A stretch of 64,000 nucleotides of DNA from Sulfurimonas sp. SAG-AH-194-C21 (GCF_029215985.1 NZ_JAEMVC010000003.1:49251-113250), one strand, 5' to 3'. Shown: positions 46,623-56,862, counted from the stretch's first letter. Translations and numbers: made by a program. Notes: generated from the letters alone by a model not told the origin.

Positions 46623-47890
46623 TAAAAGAAGATGAGTATGCTAAACGAAGAACTGCTTTAGTAAAAAAACTACAAAAGCATTCGGTCACAGTGTTTTTTA
46701 GTGCTAAACCAAAACAGCGCTCAAACGATACAGAATATCCCTATAGACAAAATAGTAACTTTTATTATATGTGTGGATTTAAAGAAGATAATGCAGCACT
46801 TGTTATAGTTAAAGGTGAAAAAAAGAGTAAAACATATCTTTTTGTACAAAAAAAAGATGAACTTTTAGAACTCTGGACAGGTAAAAGACTTGGAAAAAAA
46901 GAGGCTCAAAAAGTATTTGATATAGATGTTATTTGTACTACGGATACATTTGATAAAAAAATAACAGAGTTATTACAAAGTAAACTACATATTTATTTCG
47001 ACTTTAGTATGCAAGATGAGAGATTAGATAAACTCAAAAAATTAACTTCGCATCTTGGCTCGCATGAAAATATTGCCCAAAAAGTGGGAGCACAGCGTTT
47101 ATGTAAATCTAATGGGGAAATTAAACTCATAAAAAAAGCATTGAGTATTACAAAAGAGGCACATCATCTAGCTATGAAAAAGGCTAAAGCCTTACACACG
47201 GAAGGTGAGTTACAAGCAGAAATAGAGTATGTTTTTAAAAAAAGAGGTGCTTACAATGATGCCTATACAAGTATAGTTGCTTGTGGGAACAATGCAAATA
47301 CACTTCACTATATAAAAAATGATGAGTACCTAAAAAATGGTGAACTTATTTTAATAGATGCTGGCTGTGAGTATGATTACTATGCTAGTGACATTACAAG
47401 AACAATTCCTGTAAGTGGAAAGTTTACATCTGCTCAAAAAGAGTTGTACTCTATGATACTTAGTGTTGAAAAAGAGATCATAGGTATGGTAAAAGCTGGA
47501 GTTATGAGGAGCGATTTACAAAAGAAATCAGAAGAGCTTTTATGTGAGGGTTTAGTTACTTTAGGTGTCTTAAAAGGGGATGTAGCTAAGCTAATAAAGC
47601 ATAAAAAGCATAAAAAGTACTATCCACATGGAATAGGGCACTGGATGGGAATAGATGTTCATGACGAAGCACCCTACAAAGATAAAAAAGGCAAAGAAAT
47701 TCCTCTCATGTCAGGTATGGTTATGACCGTTGAACCTGGAATATATATAGGTGAAAGTGATATGAGTGTTCCAAAAAGGTTTCGTGGTATTGGTATACGA
47801 ATAGAGGATGATATTTTAGTGACAAAAGATTCTTGTGAGAACCTTTCACAGGATATTTTTAAAGAGATTAAAGATATAGAGTCTTTATAA
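46619..47890 (+). CDS. pepP: Xaa-Pro aminopeptidase (M24B)
   Basis: Removes N-terminal residues preceding proline. The 423 residues have an N-terminal domain with RQNSNFYYMCGF and a pita-bread domain with the five metal ligands: LIDAGCEYDYYASDITRT (two Asp), HGIGHWMG (His), TVEPGIY (Glu) and GIRIEDD (Glu). Length fits PepP. Final gene of the greA-pepP run. Confidence 0.93.
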   Translation: MIKEDEYAKRRTALVKKLQKHSVTVFFSAKPKQRSNDTEYPYRQNSNFYYMCGFKEDNAALVIVKGEKKSKTYLFVQKKDELLELWTGKRLGKKEAQKVFDIDVICTTDTFDKKITELLQSKLHIYFDFSMQDERLDKLKKLTSHLGSHENIAQKVGAQRLCKSNGEIKLIKKALSITKEAHHLAMKKAKALHTEGELQAEIEYVFKKRGAYNDAYTSIVACGNNANTLHYIKNDEYLKNGELILIDAGCEYDYYASDITRTIPVSGKFTSAQKELYSMILSVEKEIIGMVKAGVMRSDLQKKSEELLCEGLVTLGVLKGDVAKLIKHKKHKKYYPHGIGHWMGIDVHDEAPYKDKKGKEIPLMSGMVMTVEPGIYIGESDMSVPKRFRGIGIRIEDDILVTKDSCENLSQDIFKEIKDIESL

Positions 47891-47906
47891 AAAAATAATA
47901 GATAAA

Positions 47907-47923
47907 TGGTACAAAAAATGCTT
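47907..47923 (+). promoter_or_regulatory. Candidate sigma-54 promoter
   Basis: TGGTAC at 47907-47912 with GG at 47908-47909 and GC at 47920-47921, separated by exactly ten bases, fits the -24/-12 pattern (TGGCAC-N5-TTGC). It lies 26 bases before the cyclase start. One base each differs from the consensus in the two boxes. Confidence 0.5.
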
Positions 47924-47948
47924 CTAATTTACTAGATTAAGGAGTTGT

Positions 47949-49190
47949 ATGCAGTTTATAGAGGCACTAAAACTTAGAAATAAGTTGTTCTTTCTTTTTA
48001 TACTTATAACTATGGGTCTAATAAGTGTAGGAATTATAGGAAGTATGCACTTAAACTCGATGAAAAAAAATATAGATAAACTCTATTTTGGCTCATTGGT
48101 CCCCGTCACTGAACTCAATGAAATTATACAAATCTATCATAATGGTTTAGCGAGTAGTGTTTACAAAGCCTCTCGTTTAGAAATCAGCCCAAGTCAAAGT
48201 AGTTTTGAAATACAGTACTCAATTAAAGAAATAAGAAAAAAATGGAAGGCTTATGAGTCTCACTTTAAACGCGATGATGAACTCGACTATCTTGGGTATG
48301 TAGCCTTAGAAATCAAACATGCAAATGAGTACTTTTTAAAAATCTATAAAGTTGCAAAAGAGGGAAAAGATTTAACACGAATCAACCTAAGTCTTTTAGA
48401 GAAAAAAGTTTCTTATATTCATAACATCATACAAAAACTTATAAAATATGAGGTTGATGTAGCACATTATGAACGTAGAAAGTTTATTGTGAGTTATGAG
48501 ACTACAAAAAAACAACTTGGAACTGTTCTGTTTTTTATCACTATGGCTATTTCACTTATATCTATGTACGTATTTAAGAGTATTCAAAATGATCATACTA
48601 AGCTCGAACTTACAACAAAAAAACTTAAAATTGTAAATAAAAAACTTGAGAATGTCTCTTATACTGACTCTTTAACATCCCTACATAATAGAAGATACTT
48701 TAATCTTGTATATGAGAGGGAAATTAAGCGGGCAAAACGTAAAAATAATTATATAACTTTTATGATGTTAGATGTAGATTTCTTTAAACAGTATAATGAT
48801 ACATATGGGCATATAGAAGGGGATTATGCACTTCAAACAGTCTCTAAGGTACTCAAAGATACACTACAACGTCCAAGTGACTATGTTTTTAGACTTGGTG
48901 GTGAAGAGTTTGGTGTTGTATTGACTGATACCGATGAATCAAACTCTGCAAAACTTGCACGTGATATCTGTGATGCAGTAAGAGATAAAAAACTCTTACA
49001 TGCGAACTCAAGTGTAAATGAATTTGTGACTATTTCTATTGGAGTGGTCTGCTGCATAGCGGATGATGCTCTTGATGAGGATGTTCTTATTTCACGTGCT
49101 GATGAGATGCTTTATGAAGCTAAAGAGACAGGACGAGATAGATATATCATCACATCAAATGTAAGTACAGCAAAAGTGAAAACAGCTTAG
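47949..49190 (+). CDS. Membrane diguanylate cyclase with helical periplasmic sensor
   Basis: Two membrane helices (about 11-33 and 190-208) flank a 155-residue helical periplasmic region resembling a four-helix-bundle MCP-type sensor. A short coiled coil leads to a GGDEF domain (about 237-400) with active motif GGEEF at 317-321 and I-site RPSD at 308-311. AGGAG precedes the start. A candidate sigma-54 promoter lies directly upstream, so expression may follow the flagellar programme. The last four bases overlap the convergent SUI1-family gene. Confidence 0.9.
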   Translation: MQFIEALKLRNKLFFLFILITMGLISVGIIGSMHLNSMKKNIDKLYFGSLVPVTELNEIIQIYHNGLASSVYKASRLEISPSQSSFEIQYSIKEIRKKWKAYESHFKRDDELDYLGYVALEIKHANEYFLKIYKVAKEGKDLTRINLSLLEKKVSYIHNIIQKLIKYEVDVAHYERRKFIVSYETTKKQLGTVLFFITMAISLISMYVFKSIQNDHTKLELTTKKLKIVNKKLENVSYTDSLTSLHNRRYFNLVYEREIKRAKRKNNYITFMMLDVDFFKQYNDTYGHIEGDYALQTVSKVLKDTLQRPSDYVFRLGGEEFGVVLTDTDESNSAKLARDICDAVRDKKLLHANSSVNEFVTISIGVVCCIADDALDEDVLISRADEMLYEAKETGRDRYIITSNVSTAKVKTA

Positions 49191-49531
49191 TGACCATTTT
49201 TAAAACGAAAATCTAGTGTGACTAAAAGAGGACGAAGCTTTTCTTTTAACTCACCTTGAAACTCCATAAAACCATCTTTATAAATACCACCACATCCTAA
49301 TTTCTTTTTTAATAGTTTAAGTGTTGTATTTGCATCTTCTTTTGGTATTTGAAATTCGCCAACGAGTGTGACTGTTTTACCTCTACGTTTCTCTTTTGCA
49401 AAGACTAAAAAGTGTTTTTGTGGTGCTAAGTCCTCAGATATAATTGTAGTTTTTCTCTTATTTTGTACTTGGTTCCAGCTATCATCTATATCTGCACCGA
49501 TGAATAGGTCTAGTTTCTTGCCTCTACTCAT
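49187..49531 (-). CDS. SUI1/YciH-family translation initiation factor-like protein
   Basis: The second half (about 55-110) matches the SUI1/eIF1 fold: EKRRGKTVTLVGEFQI, then KKKLGCGGIYKDGFMEFQG, close to E. coli YciH. The start at 49531 lies within the stop region of the gene upstream; an in-frame TTG 12 bases earlier is possible. It is the last gene of an operon with an ABC-F ATPase, a DUF5718 protein and a DUF1653 protein. YciH affects start-codon fidelity in vitro; its role here is not known. Confidence 0.85.
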   Translation of the reverse strand: MSRGKKLDLFIGADIDDSWNQVQNKRKTTIISEDLAPQKHFLVFAKEKRRGKTVTLVGEFQIPKEDANTTLKLLKKKLGCGGIYKDGFMEFQGELKEKLRPLLVTLDFRFKNGH

Positions 49532-49739
49532 CAGCTTTGCCAATATATTTAAAACGCGGGACTTCTATACCATTAACTTCAACAGTCTCATTAAACATTA
49601 AAAAAGGTCTCACCCATAAACTTTTTTCACCATACATAGTTCTATAAAGGACTAAAGTCTCTTCTGTTTCACTATGTGTTACTGTGTCGATAACATCATA
49701 AAAATTCCCTTTATAATGCTCATAAATACCTGTTTTCAA
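49524..49739 (-). CDS. DUF1653 protein
   Basis: A 71-residue protein that is almost entirely a DUF1653 domain: GIYEHYKGNFYDVID, HSETEETLVLYRTMYGE and LWVRPFLMFNE. The function of the family is unknown. It begins one base after the stop of the DUF5718 gene and its stop overlaps the SUI1-family start by eight bases. Confidence 0.88.
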   Translation of the reverse strand: MKTGIYEHYKGNFYDVIDTVTHSETEETLVLYRTMYGEKSLWVRPFLMFNETVEVNGIEVPRFKYIGKADE

Positions 49740-50600
49740 CTAGAGAACCTTTTGATGTAAAATACTTATATCTTTTGTGGGATACTGCTGTGTTTGTAAG
49801 GCAGTCTGTAGCTCTTCAAATGAGTAAGTATTATGCTTGTACACAAGAATAAAAACTTCATCCTTTAGTTCTAAAAAGGTCTTTTCGCCATACTCAGTAT
49901 AACGAGTTGCACCGATGCTAATAATTGCCTTAGATGGATAGTTACAAGCGGTTATATACTCATGTAAAGGCTCTAAGGGACCAAAGTCTTTTTGTGTGTT
50001 TATCTGGTTTTTTATCCAAAGTGTGAGCTTTTCATAAAAATAGCTATAACCCGTAAGTTTTACATTTTCGCCATAAGCTTCAATGTTATCATCGCGTTTA
50101 AGAAAACTACAGATACTATAGTGGTCTAAAGTTGAGCCTTTTTGAAATGTATCTATTTTAATAAGTGAAGATGCTATACCCTTTGAAGAGAGACCCCAGT
50201 TTTTTTTATCACTAATCTTCTGAGCTCCGGCAACTCTAATAGAACAGTCATTATAAGCTCCAAAGTGAGTAGGAATGATGTCTACTACTGCACCACCTTT
50301 ATACCTAAGTTCACAAACAAGTCCTACTTCTGGCTCCATCTGAACATTTACATCTTGTGCGGGAAGTTTAATAGTGTTTGATGAAAGAGGATAGGTACTT
50401 AAAATTTCTTTTGGTATTCTTGTTGTACTTTTGTCATTAGGGGTGTAAGCGGGAAGATAAAAAGGAAAAAGTCCTTTTGGTGCGGCTTCGTCTGCTGTGA
50501 TAATATCTTTGAACTCTTCGAGCTCACCCGCTTGTGCTAGGTGAAGTGCAAAGTTCCCGGCAATGCCGAGACCAAGAAAGTCTTTATATTTTTCTTGCAT
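49740..50600 (-). CDS. DUF5718-like protein (possible FAH-fold hydrolase)
   Basis: The 286-residue protein resembles a Campylobacterota family that I recall as DUF5718: YKDFLGLGIAGNFALHL at the start, and a central MEPEVGLVCELRYKG, FGAYNDCSIR and KKNWGLSSKG. The central spacing resembles fumarylacetoacetate-hydrolase-like enzymes, with candidate metal-binding Glu residues, but catalytic identity is not established. It follows the ABC-F gene by six bases and touches the DUF1653 gene. Confidence 0.6.
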   Translation of the reverse strand: MQEKYKDFLGLGIAGNFALHLAQAGELEEFKDIITADEAAPKGLFPFYLPAYTPNDKSTTRIPKEILSTYPLSSNTIKLPAQDVNVQMEPEVGLVCELRYKGGAVVDIIPTHFGAYNDCSIRVAGAQKISDKKNWGLSSKGIASSLIKIDTFQKGSTLDHYSICSFLKRDDNIEAYGENVKLTGYSYFYEKLTLWIKNQINTQKDFGPLEPLHEYITACNYPSKAIISIGATRYTEYGEKTFLELKDEVFILVYKHNTYSFEELQTALQTQQYPTKDISILHQKVL

Positions 50601-50606
50601 GGAGAG

Positions 50607-52211
50607 TTATATCTTACCAGCAGCTCTCTGCTCTGCAAAATCTTCATAAGAACCTTTAAAGTCGATGATAGAACCATCACTTTGAATCTCAATGATACGC
50701 TCCGCAAATGCATCAAGTAACTCTCTGTCATGTGATGAACAGATAACATTTCCCTTAAACTCGTGCATAGCTTCACCTAGTGCAACAATAGCTTCAAGAT
50801 CAAGGTGATTTGATGGCTCATCAAGAAGTAAAAAGTTACCATTTTCAAGCATCATTTTACTCAGCATCATACGGTGCTTTTCACCACCTGAAATGCTTAC
50901 AACTGACTTCTCTTGTTGTTCACCATTAAAGAGCATACGTCCAAGACAGTTTCTTATCTCAGCAATGTCGCGTTTAGGATCATAAGCACGTAACCAGTCA
51001 TAAAGGGTACCATCCCCTTTAATTATATCGGCAGTATCTTGAGGAAAGTATGAAGGCTCAACTGTTGCACCCATATGTACCTCACCCGAACTTGCTTTCA
51101 TCTCTTCTGTTAGGATCTTTAATAGTGTAGTTTTACCAACACCATTACCACCAATGAGAGCAATCTTTTCGCCTGGAACAACCTTAAAACTAATGTCATT
51201 TAGAACTAAGTTATCACCATAAGAATGAGATACATTTATCACATTTAGAGCCTCGTCACCCATAGTTCGTTTTGCTTTGAAAACTATACTTGGATCACGG
51301 CGAGAAGATGGTTTAATATCATCAAACTCCATTTTATCAAGTTTTCTTTGACGTGAAGTTGCTTGTTTTGCCTTTGATGCATTAGCTGAGAAACGACGTA
51401 CAAAAGCTTCTAGTTCTTCTTTCTCTTTTTGCTGTTTAGCAGAGTCAAGTTCAAGCTGTTTTGCCATTACATTTGCTGCGATATACCAGTCATCGTATGT
51501 ACCAGTAAACTCACGAATCTTTTGATAATCCACATCGAGTATATTTGTACATACAGCATTTAGGAAGTGCCTATCATGAGAGATAACTACTAGTGTTCCC
51601 TCGTGGCGTTTGAGTTGGTTTTCTAGCCAAGTAATAGTTTCAATATCTTGATTGTTTGTTGGCTCATCGAGAAAAAGTACATCAGGTTTAGGGTATAAAA
51701 CCTGTGCAAGTAAAACTTTGAATTTATCAGCACTATCAAGTGTACTCATAAGTTCTTGATGTTTACTTACGGGGATACCTACATTTTCAAGTATTTTACC
51801 GATATTTACATCGTACTCATATGTAGGATCTTCTTCAACTGAGATAACTTCAAGCTCTGCTAAGCGGTCGTTTACAGCATCATCTTCAAAGTCGCCATTT
51901 GCATAAAGGTCTTCTTTTTCTTTGATAGCATCATAGAGACGTTTGTTACCAAAAAGAACAGCATCAGCTATTGTGAAAGTTTCAAAGGCAAATTGATTTT
52001 GACCTAGAACACCAACTTTATTGGCTTTAGGAATAACAACTTCACCATCGTATTCAGTTATTTTTCCACTTAGAATATTGAGAAATGTTGTTTTACCTGC
52101 ACCATTTGCACCGATAAGGCCATATCGTTTGTGTCGGTCAAGTTTGAGGTTTATGTCTTGAAATAGAACTCTATTTCCATAGCGCATGAGAAGATTTTGT
52201 ACTGTTACCAT
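50607..52211 (-). CDS. ABC-F ATPase (YbiT-like)
   Basis: A soluble tandem ATPase of the ABC-F group, whose members bind the ribosomal E site. Two nucleotide domains with Walker A GANGAGKTTFL and GGNGVGKTTLL, signature SISGGEKHRMMLSK and two LDEPTNN/LDEPSNH Walker B motifs, joined by the ABC-F linker. The domain style (RYGLIGANG, YFPQD, CLGRMLF) is closest to E. coli YbiT. The ATG at 52211 is preferred to an upstream GTG because GTGAG lies seven bases before it. First gene of a four-gene operon. Confidence 0.9.
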   Translation of the reverse strand: MVTVQNLLMRYGNRVLFQDINLKLDRHKRYGLIGANGAGKTTFLNILSGKITEYDGEVVIPKANKVGVLGQNQFAFETFTIADAVLFGNKRLYDAIKEKEDLYANGDFEDDAVNDRLAELEVISVEEDPTYEYDVNIGKILENVGIPVSKHQELMSTLDSADKFKVLLAQVLYPKPDVLFLDEPTNNQDIETITWLENQLKRHEGTLVVISHDRHFLNAVCTNILDVDYQKIREFTGTYDDWYIAANVMAKQLELDSAKQQKEKEELEAFVRRFSANASKAKQATSRQRKLDKMEFDDIKPSSRRDPSIVFKAKRTMGDEALNVINVSHSYGDNLVLNDISFKVVPGEKIALIGGNGVGKTTLLKILTEEMKASSGEVHMGATVEPSYFPQDTADIIKGDGTLYDWLRAYDPKRDIAEIRNCLGRMLFNGEQQEKSVVSISGGEKHRMMLSKMMLENGNFLLLDEPSNHLDLEAIVALGEAMHEFKGNVICSSHDRELLDAFAERIIEIQSDGSIIDFKGSYEDFAEQRAAGKI

Positions 52212-52278
52212 TTTATTGCTCACTTAGGTATATTTTAATTTCGCGATTATACCCAAGTGTTGTTTAAAAGATGTTGAT

Positions 52279-54549
52279 TTAAGTTTTGTAACCTTGAAGC
52301 AGGTCGTTAAGATTATTTGTCATCTGCATTAAGTTCGATGATGCATCAGAAATCTCTTCTACAGTTTCTTGATTTTCTTGAGAAATTTTCTCTATACTTG
52401 AAACCTTATCTATCATGGTCGCAATAGTTTTAGAGTTGTCAATATATCCTGTCACTGTCTCATCAACTTGAGTAATAGACTCTTCAATTGCATGTACACT
52501 AGAGTTAATGTCTTTTTCAACTTCACTAGCATTTTGTGAAAGAGCTTCTATAGCTTTAGCATTTGTAGACATATGTTCACTCGCATCATTTACAGACTGA
52601 GTAATTACACTAATAGTAGTGTTGATTTCTGAGAGTGATTTTTGTGTACGTTCTGCAAGTTTACGAACTTCATCCGCAACTACGGCAAAACCACGACCAT
52701 GCTCACCTGCACGAGCGGCTTCAATCGCCGCGTTTAATGCAAGAAGATTTGTTTGGTCTGCAATATCTGAAATCACTTCAAGTACATCTTTAACGGCTGC
52801 CGTCTCAGAACTTAAATCAACAAGTTTTTGAGAGAGTTCAAGCTCATCATGACTTCTCTCTTCAATCTCATTAGCAAGATTAATAACCTGCTGATTTACA
52901 TTTTTAAGTGTATTTCCTGTGCTGTCAATGTTTTCCTTTGTCTCTTTTGCCTGCTCGATTGAGATACTTAATATATTTTGTAACTCTTGACCATCACGAG
53001 CTACTTCATGAACAATTCTACTCTCATCTTGAGCCTTAGCTTTCATATCGACTGAGGCACGAGAAAGAGTTGAAGCTATCTGAGTATTACTATTTGAAGT
53101 ACTTGTCGCTTCGCTTACTGTTACTCGTACTTTTTCTATAAACTCATTTATATTTTGAGCCACTACTGATATTTCATCACCTTTTGTAACTTCAATACGC
53201 TTCGTTAAGTCACCTTCCCCTTTTGCTAAGTCATGGGTAGCTTTTTGCAGTGTTTCAAGTTTATTAATGATGATGATTTTAATAATTAAAAGCGAAATAA
53301 GTATAATAAAAGCTATAAAAACAGCAGTACCAATGAGAGCCGTAATAAAGTTCTCATTTGCACTTGCAAGTGCTTCATCTTCATCTATCTTAACAATCAT
53401 AGCCCACTTTTCATTATAAACCTTTACTGGTGCATAAGATAAAATTACAGAATTACCAAGGTAGTCAAGTCCTAGTGAAGTTTTACTGTTCCCATTTAAA
53501 GCATCTTTTACTGCAGTTGTAGCTACCTTATAATTTCCTATCGTTGTTTTTGCTTTTTTAGTTGCGATGTCTAGTTCTTTAATTTTATTTAAAAAACGAC
53601 TATCATTACGCATTGTGAGATCGGTACCTACAAGAAATGCTTCACCACTCTTACCGAGACCAACCTTGTCAACTTGATTGTTAAAGTTCATAATTTGGTT
53701 TATCTTCTTTTTTGGTAATTGGAAAATAATTGAACCTTCGTTATCATCCCCAAAGTAAATAGGCATACCTATAAACGCAATCTCTTTGTTATATGAAGGT
53801 TCATAAATAGAAAAGTCTTCAAATATCGCTTGTCCTCTTTGTGCCTTTTGAGTCTTTTTAAAAGCACGAGAAAGCCCAGTGTTGGAGTAAACACCCTCTA
53901 AAAGGTTTGTTCCGATATCTGCATTTTTGAGTACACTATATACAATATCACCACCAGCATTAACCAAATAGAGGTCATTTCTTCCAAACTCTTTTAAAAT
54001 TGCGCTCATAATTGGATGCTGTTGTACATGTAACTCGGAGTACTCTGTTTTATGCTCTCTGTCCATTTTATGGAGTTCTTTTTTATTGTAAGGGTTAGGG
54101 TTTTTTATGATGTAGAGGTACTGCAGGAGTAAAGCTTTTTCACTTTTAGGTAGATATTGACTTAATTCACGTTTTGATGGAGCACCAATTAAATCATAGT
54201 TGTTGTTTGCAAGATATGAATTTTTATAATATGCAAGTAAAGCATTTTTTATCTCATCTCTGTCAATTTCAAGCTCTTCAAGATTTTCTAAAGCCTCATC
54301 ATAGTTCCATAAAAGTTGTACAGTATTACTATTTGTAGCTTGAGAATTTAAAATATACTTCATCTCTTCAAAATAATCTTCAATATGTTGAATCTTACTC
54401 ATTTTTATAGAACTCATTTGCTCCATTCGGGTGTTTAGTATCTCGTTTTTTGCACTTTGGCTGACGGCATAAGCCACACCAAAGCCAAGTATCATAGTGG
54501 CTGTAATAAAGAAAGTGATTATTCTAAAGTTAATGCTTTTTGTATTCAT
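52279..54549 (-). CDS. Methyl-accepting chemotaxis protein with Cache sensor
   Basis: The 756-residue receptor has a membrane helix (about 8-28), a large periplasmic dCache-like region (about 35-405, including [21 protein letters not shown] in two parts), a second helix (about 410-432), a HAMP domain ([19 protein letters not shown]) and a full MCP signalling domain with tip [20 protein letters not shown]. Unlike the minimal receptor at 11.5 kb, both signalling helices are present. Gene is single, 29-50 bases from its neighbours. The ligand is unknown. Confidence 0.93.
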   Translation of the reverse strand: MNTKSINFRIITFFITATMILGFGVAYAVSQSAKNEILNTRMEQMSSIKMSKIQHIEDYFEEMKYILNSQATNSNTVQLLWNYDEALENLEELEIDRDEIKNALLAYYKNSYLANNNYDLIGAPSKRELSQYLPKSEKALLLQYLYIIKNPNPYNKKELHKMDREHKTEYSELHVQQHPIMSAILKEFGRNDLYLVNAGGDIVYSVLKNADIGTNLLEGVYSNTGLSRAFKKTQKAQRGQAIFEDFSIYEPSYNKEIAFIGMPIYFGDDNEGSIIFQLPKKKINQIMNFNNQVDKVGLGKSGEAFLVGTDLTMRNDSRFLNKIKELDIATKKAKTTIGNYKVATTAVKDALNGNSKTSLGLDYLGNSVILSYAPVKVYNEKWAMIVKIDEDEALASANENFITALIGTAVFIAFIILISLLIIKIIIINKLETLQKATHDLAKGEGDLTKRIEVTKGDEISVVAQNINEFIEKVRVTVSEATSTSNSNTQIASTLSRASVDMKAKAQDESRIVHEVARDGQELQNILSISIEQAKETKENIDSTGNTLKNVNQQVINLANEIEERSHDELELSQKLVDLSSETAAVKDVLEVISDIADQTNLLALNAAIEAARAGEHGRGFAVVADEVRKLAERTQKSLSEINTTISVITQSVNDASEHMSTNAKAIEALSQNASEVEKDINSSVHAIEESITQVDETVTGYIDNSKTIATMIDKVSSIEKISQENQETVEEISDASSNLMQMTNNLNDLLQGYKT

Positions 54550-54599
54550 TGTAATATACCTATAAAGTTTAGTGTCTATATTTTAACATAACTTTCAAA

Positions 54600-55880
54600 T
54601 CATTTACCTAAATATAGCTGACGAGGACGGGCGATTTTCATACCTTTTCCTTTTTTAAACTCAATCCATTGTGTAATCCAACCTACAGTACGACCAATCA
54701 CAAAGATTGGTGTAAACATAGAAGTTGGGATTTTGAGTGCAGTTAAAATGACACCAGAGTAAAAATCTATGTTAGGATAGAGCTTTCTACTTACAAAATA
54801 TTCATCATTAAGTGCAATTTCTTCAATTCTATTCGCGATTTTCATTAGGTTTGAATCAAGATTGAGCTCATCTTGGAGTTGTACTTGTAGACTTTTTAAC
54901 ACTTTAGCTCTAGGGTCAAAGTTTTTATATACACGGTGTCCAAAACCCATAAGTCTAAACTCATCATCTGGATCTTTCGCTCGGGCAATAAAAGCATCAA
55001 CATTTTCAACACTACCTATCATCTCGAGTTGTTTTATAACAGACTCATTTGCTCCACCATGCGCTCGTCCCCAAAGTGCAGAAACACCAGCACTTATAGC
55101 GACATAAGGGTGGGCACCTGTTGAGGCAACATTTCGAACACTTGTAGTCGAAGCATTTTGTTCATGGTCTGCATGAAGGGTAAAAATCGTGTCAAGTGCT
55201 TTTATCTCTATCTCTTTTATAGCTCTTTGACCATCCATATCCATGTGCATTTTTCCACCAGGATAAGCTCTCATCATATAAAGAAAGTTTTCTGTATAAC
55301 TTTTAGAGATGTCAGGTTGAATAAAACATGCTCCTATAGAGTATCTGTATGCAAATGCGGCGAGAGTAGGCATTTTAGCAATTATTCGTCTTGCCATAGT
55401 TTGGTACTCACTCTCATTTGACATATCTAAATGATTAAAATGAAATGTTGAGAGTGCTGCAGTTGCTGCTGAGAGTGTTGCCATAGGATGAGAGCCAGAG
55501 GGAAATGCATGAAAAAGGTTTGTGAGTCCTTCTTGTAAAAATGAACGATGGCGGAGTTCAAGATCAAACTCTTTTGTTTGCTCTTTGGTAGGAAGAGTGT
55601 CATTAAGTAAGAGGAAACATACTTCTAGGTAACTCTTCTTTTCTGCCAGCTCTTCTATTTCTATTCCACGGTAACGTAGTTCCCCTTTTGCACCATCTAT
55701 AAAAGTGATAGATGAGTTACAGCTTGCAGTTGATGTGTAACCATTATCATATGTAAACATTCCTGTATCAGTATAAAAACTTGATATGTTTACAACACTA
55801 GGTCCTCTAGTACCATCTAAAATATCAAAATCATAACTCTTTCCTGTTCTATTATCTGTTATTGTTACTGTATCATTCAT
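54600..55880 (-). CDS. gltA: Citrate synthase
   Basis: Type II citrate synthase, first step of the TCA cycle. The ATG at 55880 has AAGGA eight bases upstream and is preferred to 55889, giving 426 residues. Motifs: FIDGAKGELRYRGIEIEELA, LHADHEQNASTTSVR with a catalytic His, GRAHGGANESV with the second, and GFGHRVYKNFDPRA with Asp. All catalytic residues are in place. Its presence with a reductive TCA lifestyle, if this is a Sulfurimonas, would be as commonly seen; nothing in the sequence decides that. Confidence 0.95.
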   Translation of the reverse strand: MNDTVTITDNRTGKSYDFDILDGTRGPSVVNISSFYTDTGMFTYDNGYTSTASCNSSITFIDGAKGELRYRGIEIEELAEKKSYLEVCFLLLNDTLPTKEQTKEFDLELRHRSFLQEGLTNLFHAFPSGSHPMATLSAATAALSTFHFNHLDMSNESEYQTMARRIIAKMPTLAAFAYRYSIGACFIQPDISKSYTENFLYMMRAYPGGKMHMDMDGQRAIKEIEIKALDTIFTLHADHEQNASTTSVRNVASTGAHPYVAISAGVSALWGRAHGGANESVIKQLEMIGSVENVDAFIARAKDPDDEFRLMGFGHRVYKNFDPRAKVLKSLQVQLQDELNLDSNLMKIANRIEEIALNDEYFVSRKLYPNIDFYSGVILTALKIPTSMFTPIFVIGRTVGWITQWIEFKKGKGMKIARPRQLYLGK

Positions 55881-55971
55881 GTTAAACATCCTTTAAAGAA
55901 AGCATTTAGTATTTTTAATTGTAACTAAATTTAGTATAATATACAAAACAAAAATCAGGGAAACAGATAGT

Positions 55972-56388
55972 ATGCAAATACGAGAGATGAATTTAAAAGA
56001 GTTAGATGTTATTTATGAAGTCTTATCTCAACTAAGAGTAGATTTAACTTTTAAAGAGTTTGATGATTTAATTTATGATATGCGCCATATGGAGTATAAA
56101 ATGATAGGACTTTTTCAAAGAGAGAAACTTATCACTTATGCTGGAGTGGCAGTACAGACAAACTTTTACCACAAACGCCATCTTTATATATATGACTTAG
56201 TAACTGATTCGGCTTTTCGTTCTCAAGGTTTTGCAAATGAGATGATGGAGTACCTTGAAGTCTATGCAAAAACAGCGATGTGTGAAAATATAGTACTTTC
56301 GTCTGGGCTTCAAAGAGAAGAAGCTCATAAGTTTTATGAAAAAAATGGTTTTGTCAAAAAAAGTTATGTTTTTCAAAAAAACTTGTAA
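55972..56388 (+). CDS. GNAT-family N-acetyltransferase
   Basis: A 138-residue acetyltransferase with the acetyl-CoA loop (YDLVTDSAFRSQGFANEMMEY; the R/Q-x-x-G-x-A part is at SQGFAN) and the C-terminal segment LSSGLQREEAHKFYEKNGF. Divergent from gltA with an 82-base intergenic region. The substrate cannot be told. Confidence 0.88.
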   Translation: MQIREMNLKELDVIYEVLSQLRVDLTFKEFDDLIYDMRHMEYKMIGLFQREKLITYAGVAVQTNFYHKRHLYIYDLVTDSAFRSQGFANEMMEYLEVYAKTAMCENIVLSSGLQREEAHKFYEKNGFVKKSYVFQKNL

Positions 56389-56418
56389 AGTATTTTTTGT
56401 AGTTTTAGGGGGTTAATA

Positions 56419-56862
56419 TTATTTAGCACAACATTTTTTGTATTTTTTTCCACTACCACAAGGACAACTTTCATTTCTTTCAATTTTAGACTTGTATAAC
56501 TCTCCATCTTTATATTTCCAGGCACCATCTTCTAAAACAAAGTTACTCTTTTCATGAAGTACTTGTATCTGCTCTTTATCTCTATAGTATGCTTTAAACT
56601 CAACTGTATCGGCATCAGTATCAACTTTTAAAACATCAAGTTTAAGCCAATCTACTTGAGAAGAAAAATCTTCTATCAATTCGATATCATCTTCGTATTG
56701 GTTTTCTTTAACAGTACTGATTAGTAAATAGCGAGCATCTGCATTTACATAAGCAGAATATCGACTTCGCATTAACTCTTCTGGAGTGTTTGCTAGTCTT
56801 GAAGCTTGTATAAGCTCACCACAACATTTGTTATACTCTTTATTCAAACCACATATACACAT
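56419..56862 (-). CDS. YchJ-like protein with SEC-C zinc motif
   Basis: The N-terminal CICGLNKEYNKCCG and the C-terminal SCPCGSGKKYKKCC are two SEC-C-type zinc motifs around a YchJ middle (TPEELMRSRYSAYVNADARY, LLISTVK). The 147-residue length and the double motif are as in E. coli YchJ. Function is unknown; related motifs mediate SecB or ribosome contacts in SecA. Confidence 0.9.
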   Translation of the reverse strand: MCICGLNKEYNKCCGELIQASRLANTPEELMRSRYSAYVNADARYLLISTVKENQYEDDIELIEDFSSQVDWLKLDVLKVDTDADTVEFKAYYRDKEQIQVLHEKSNFVLEDGAWKYKDGELYKSKIERNESCPCGSGKKYKKCCAK

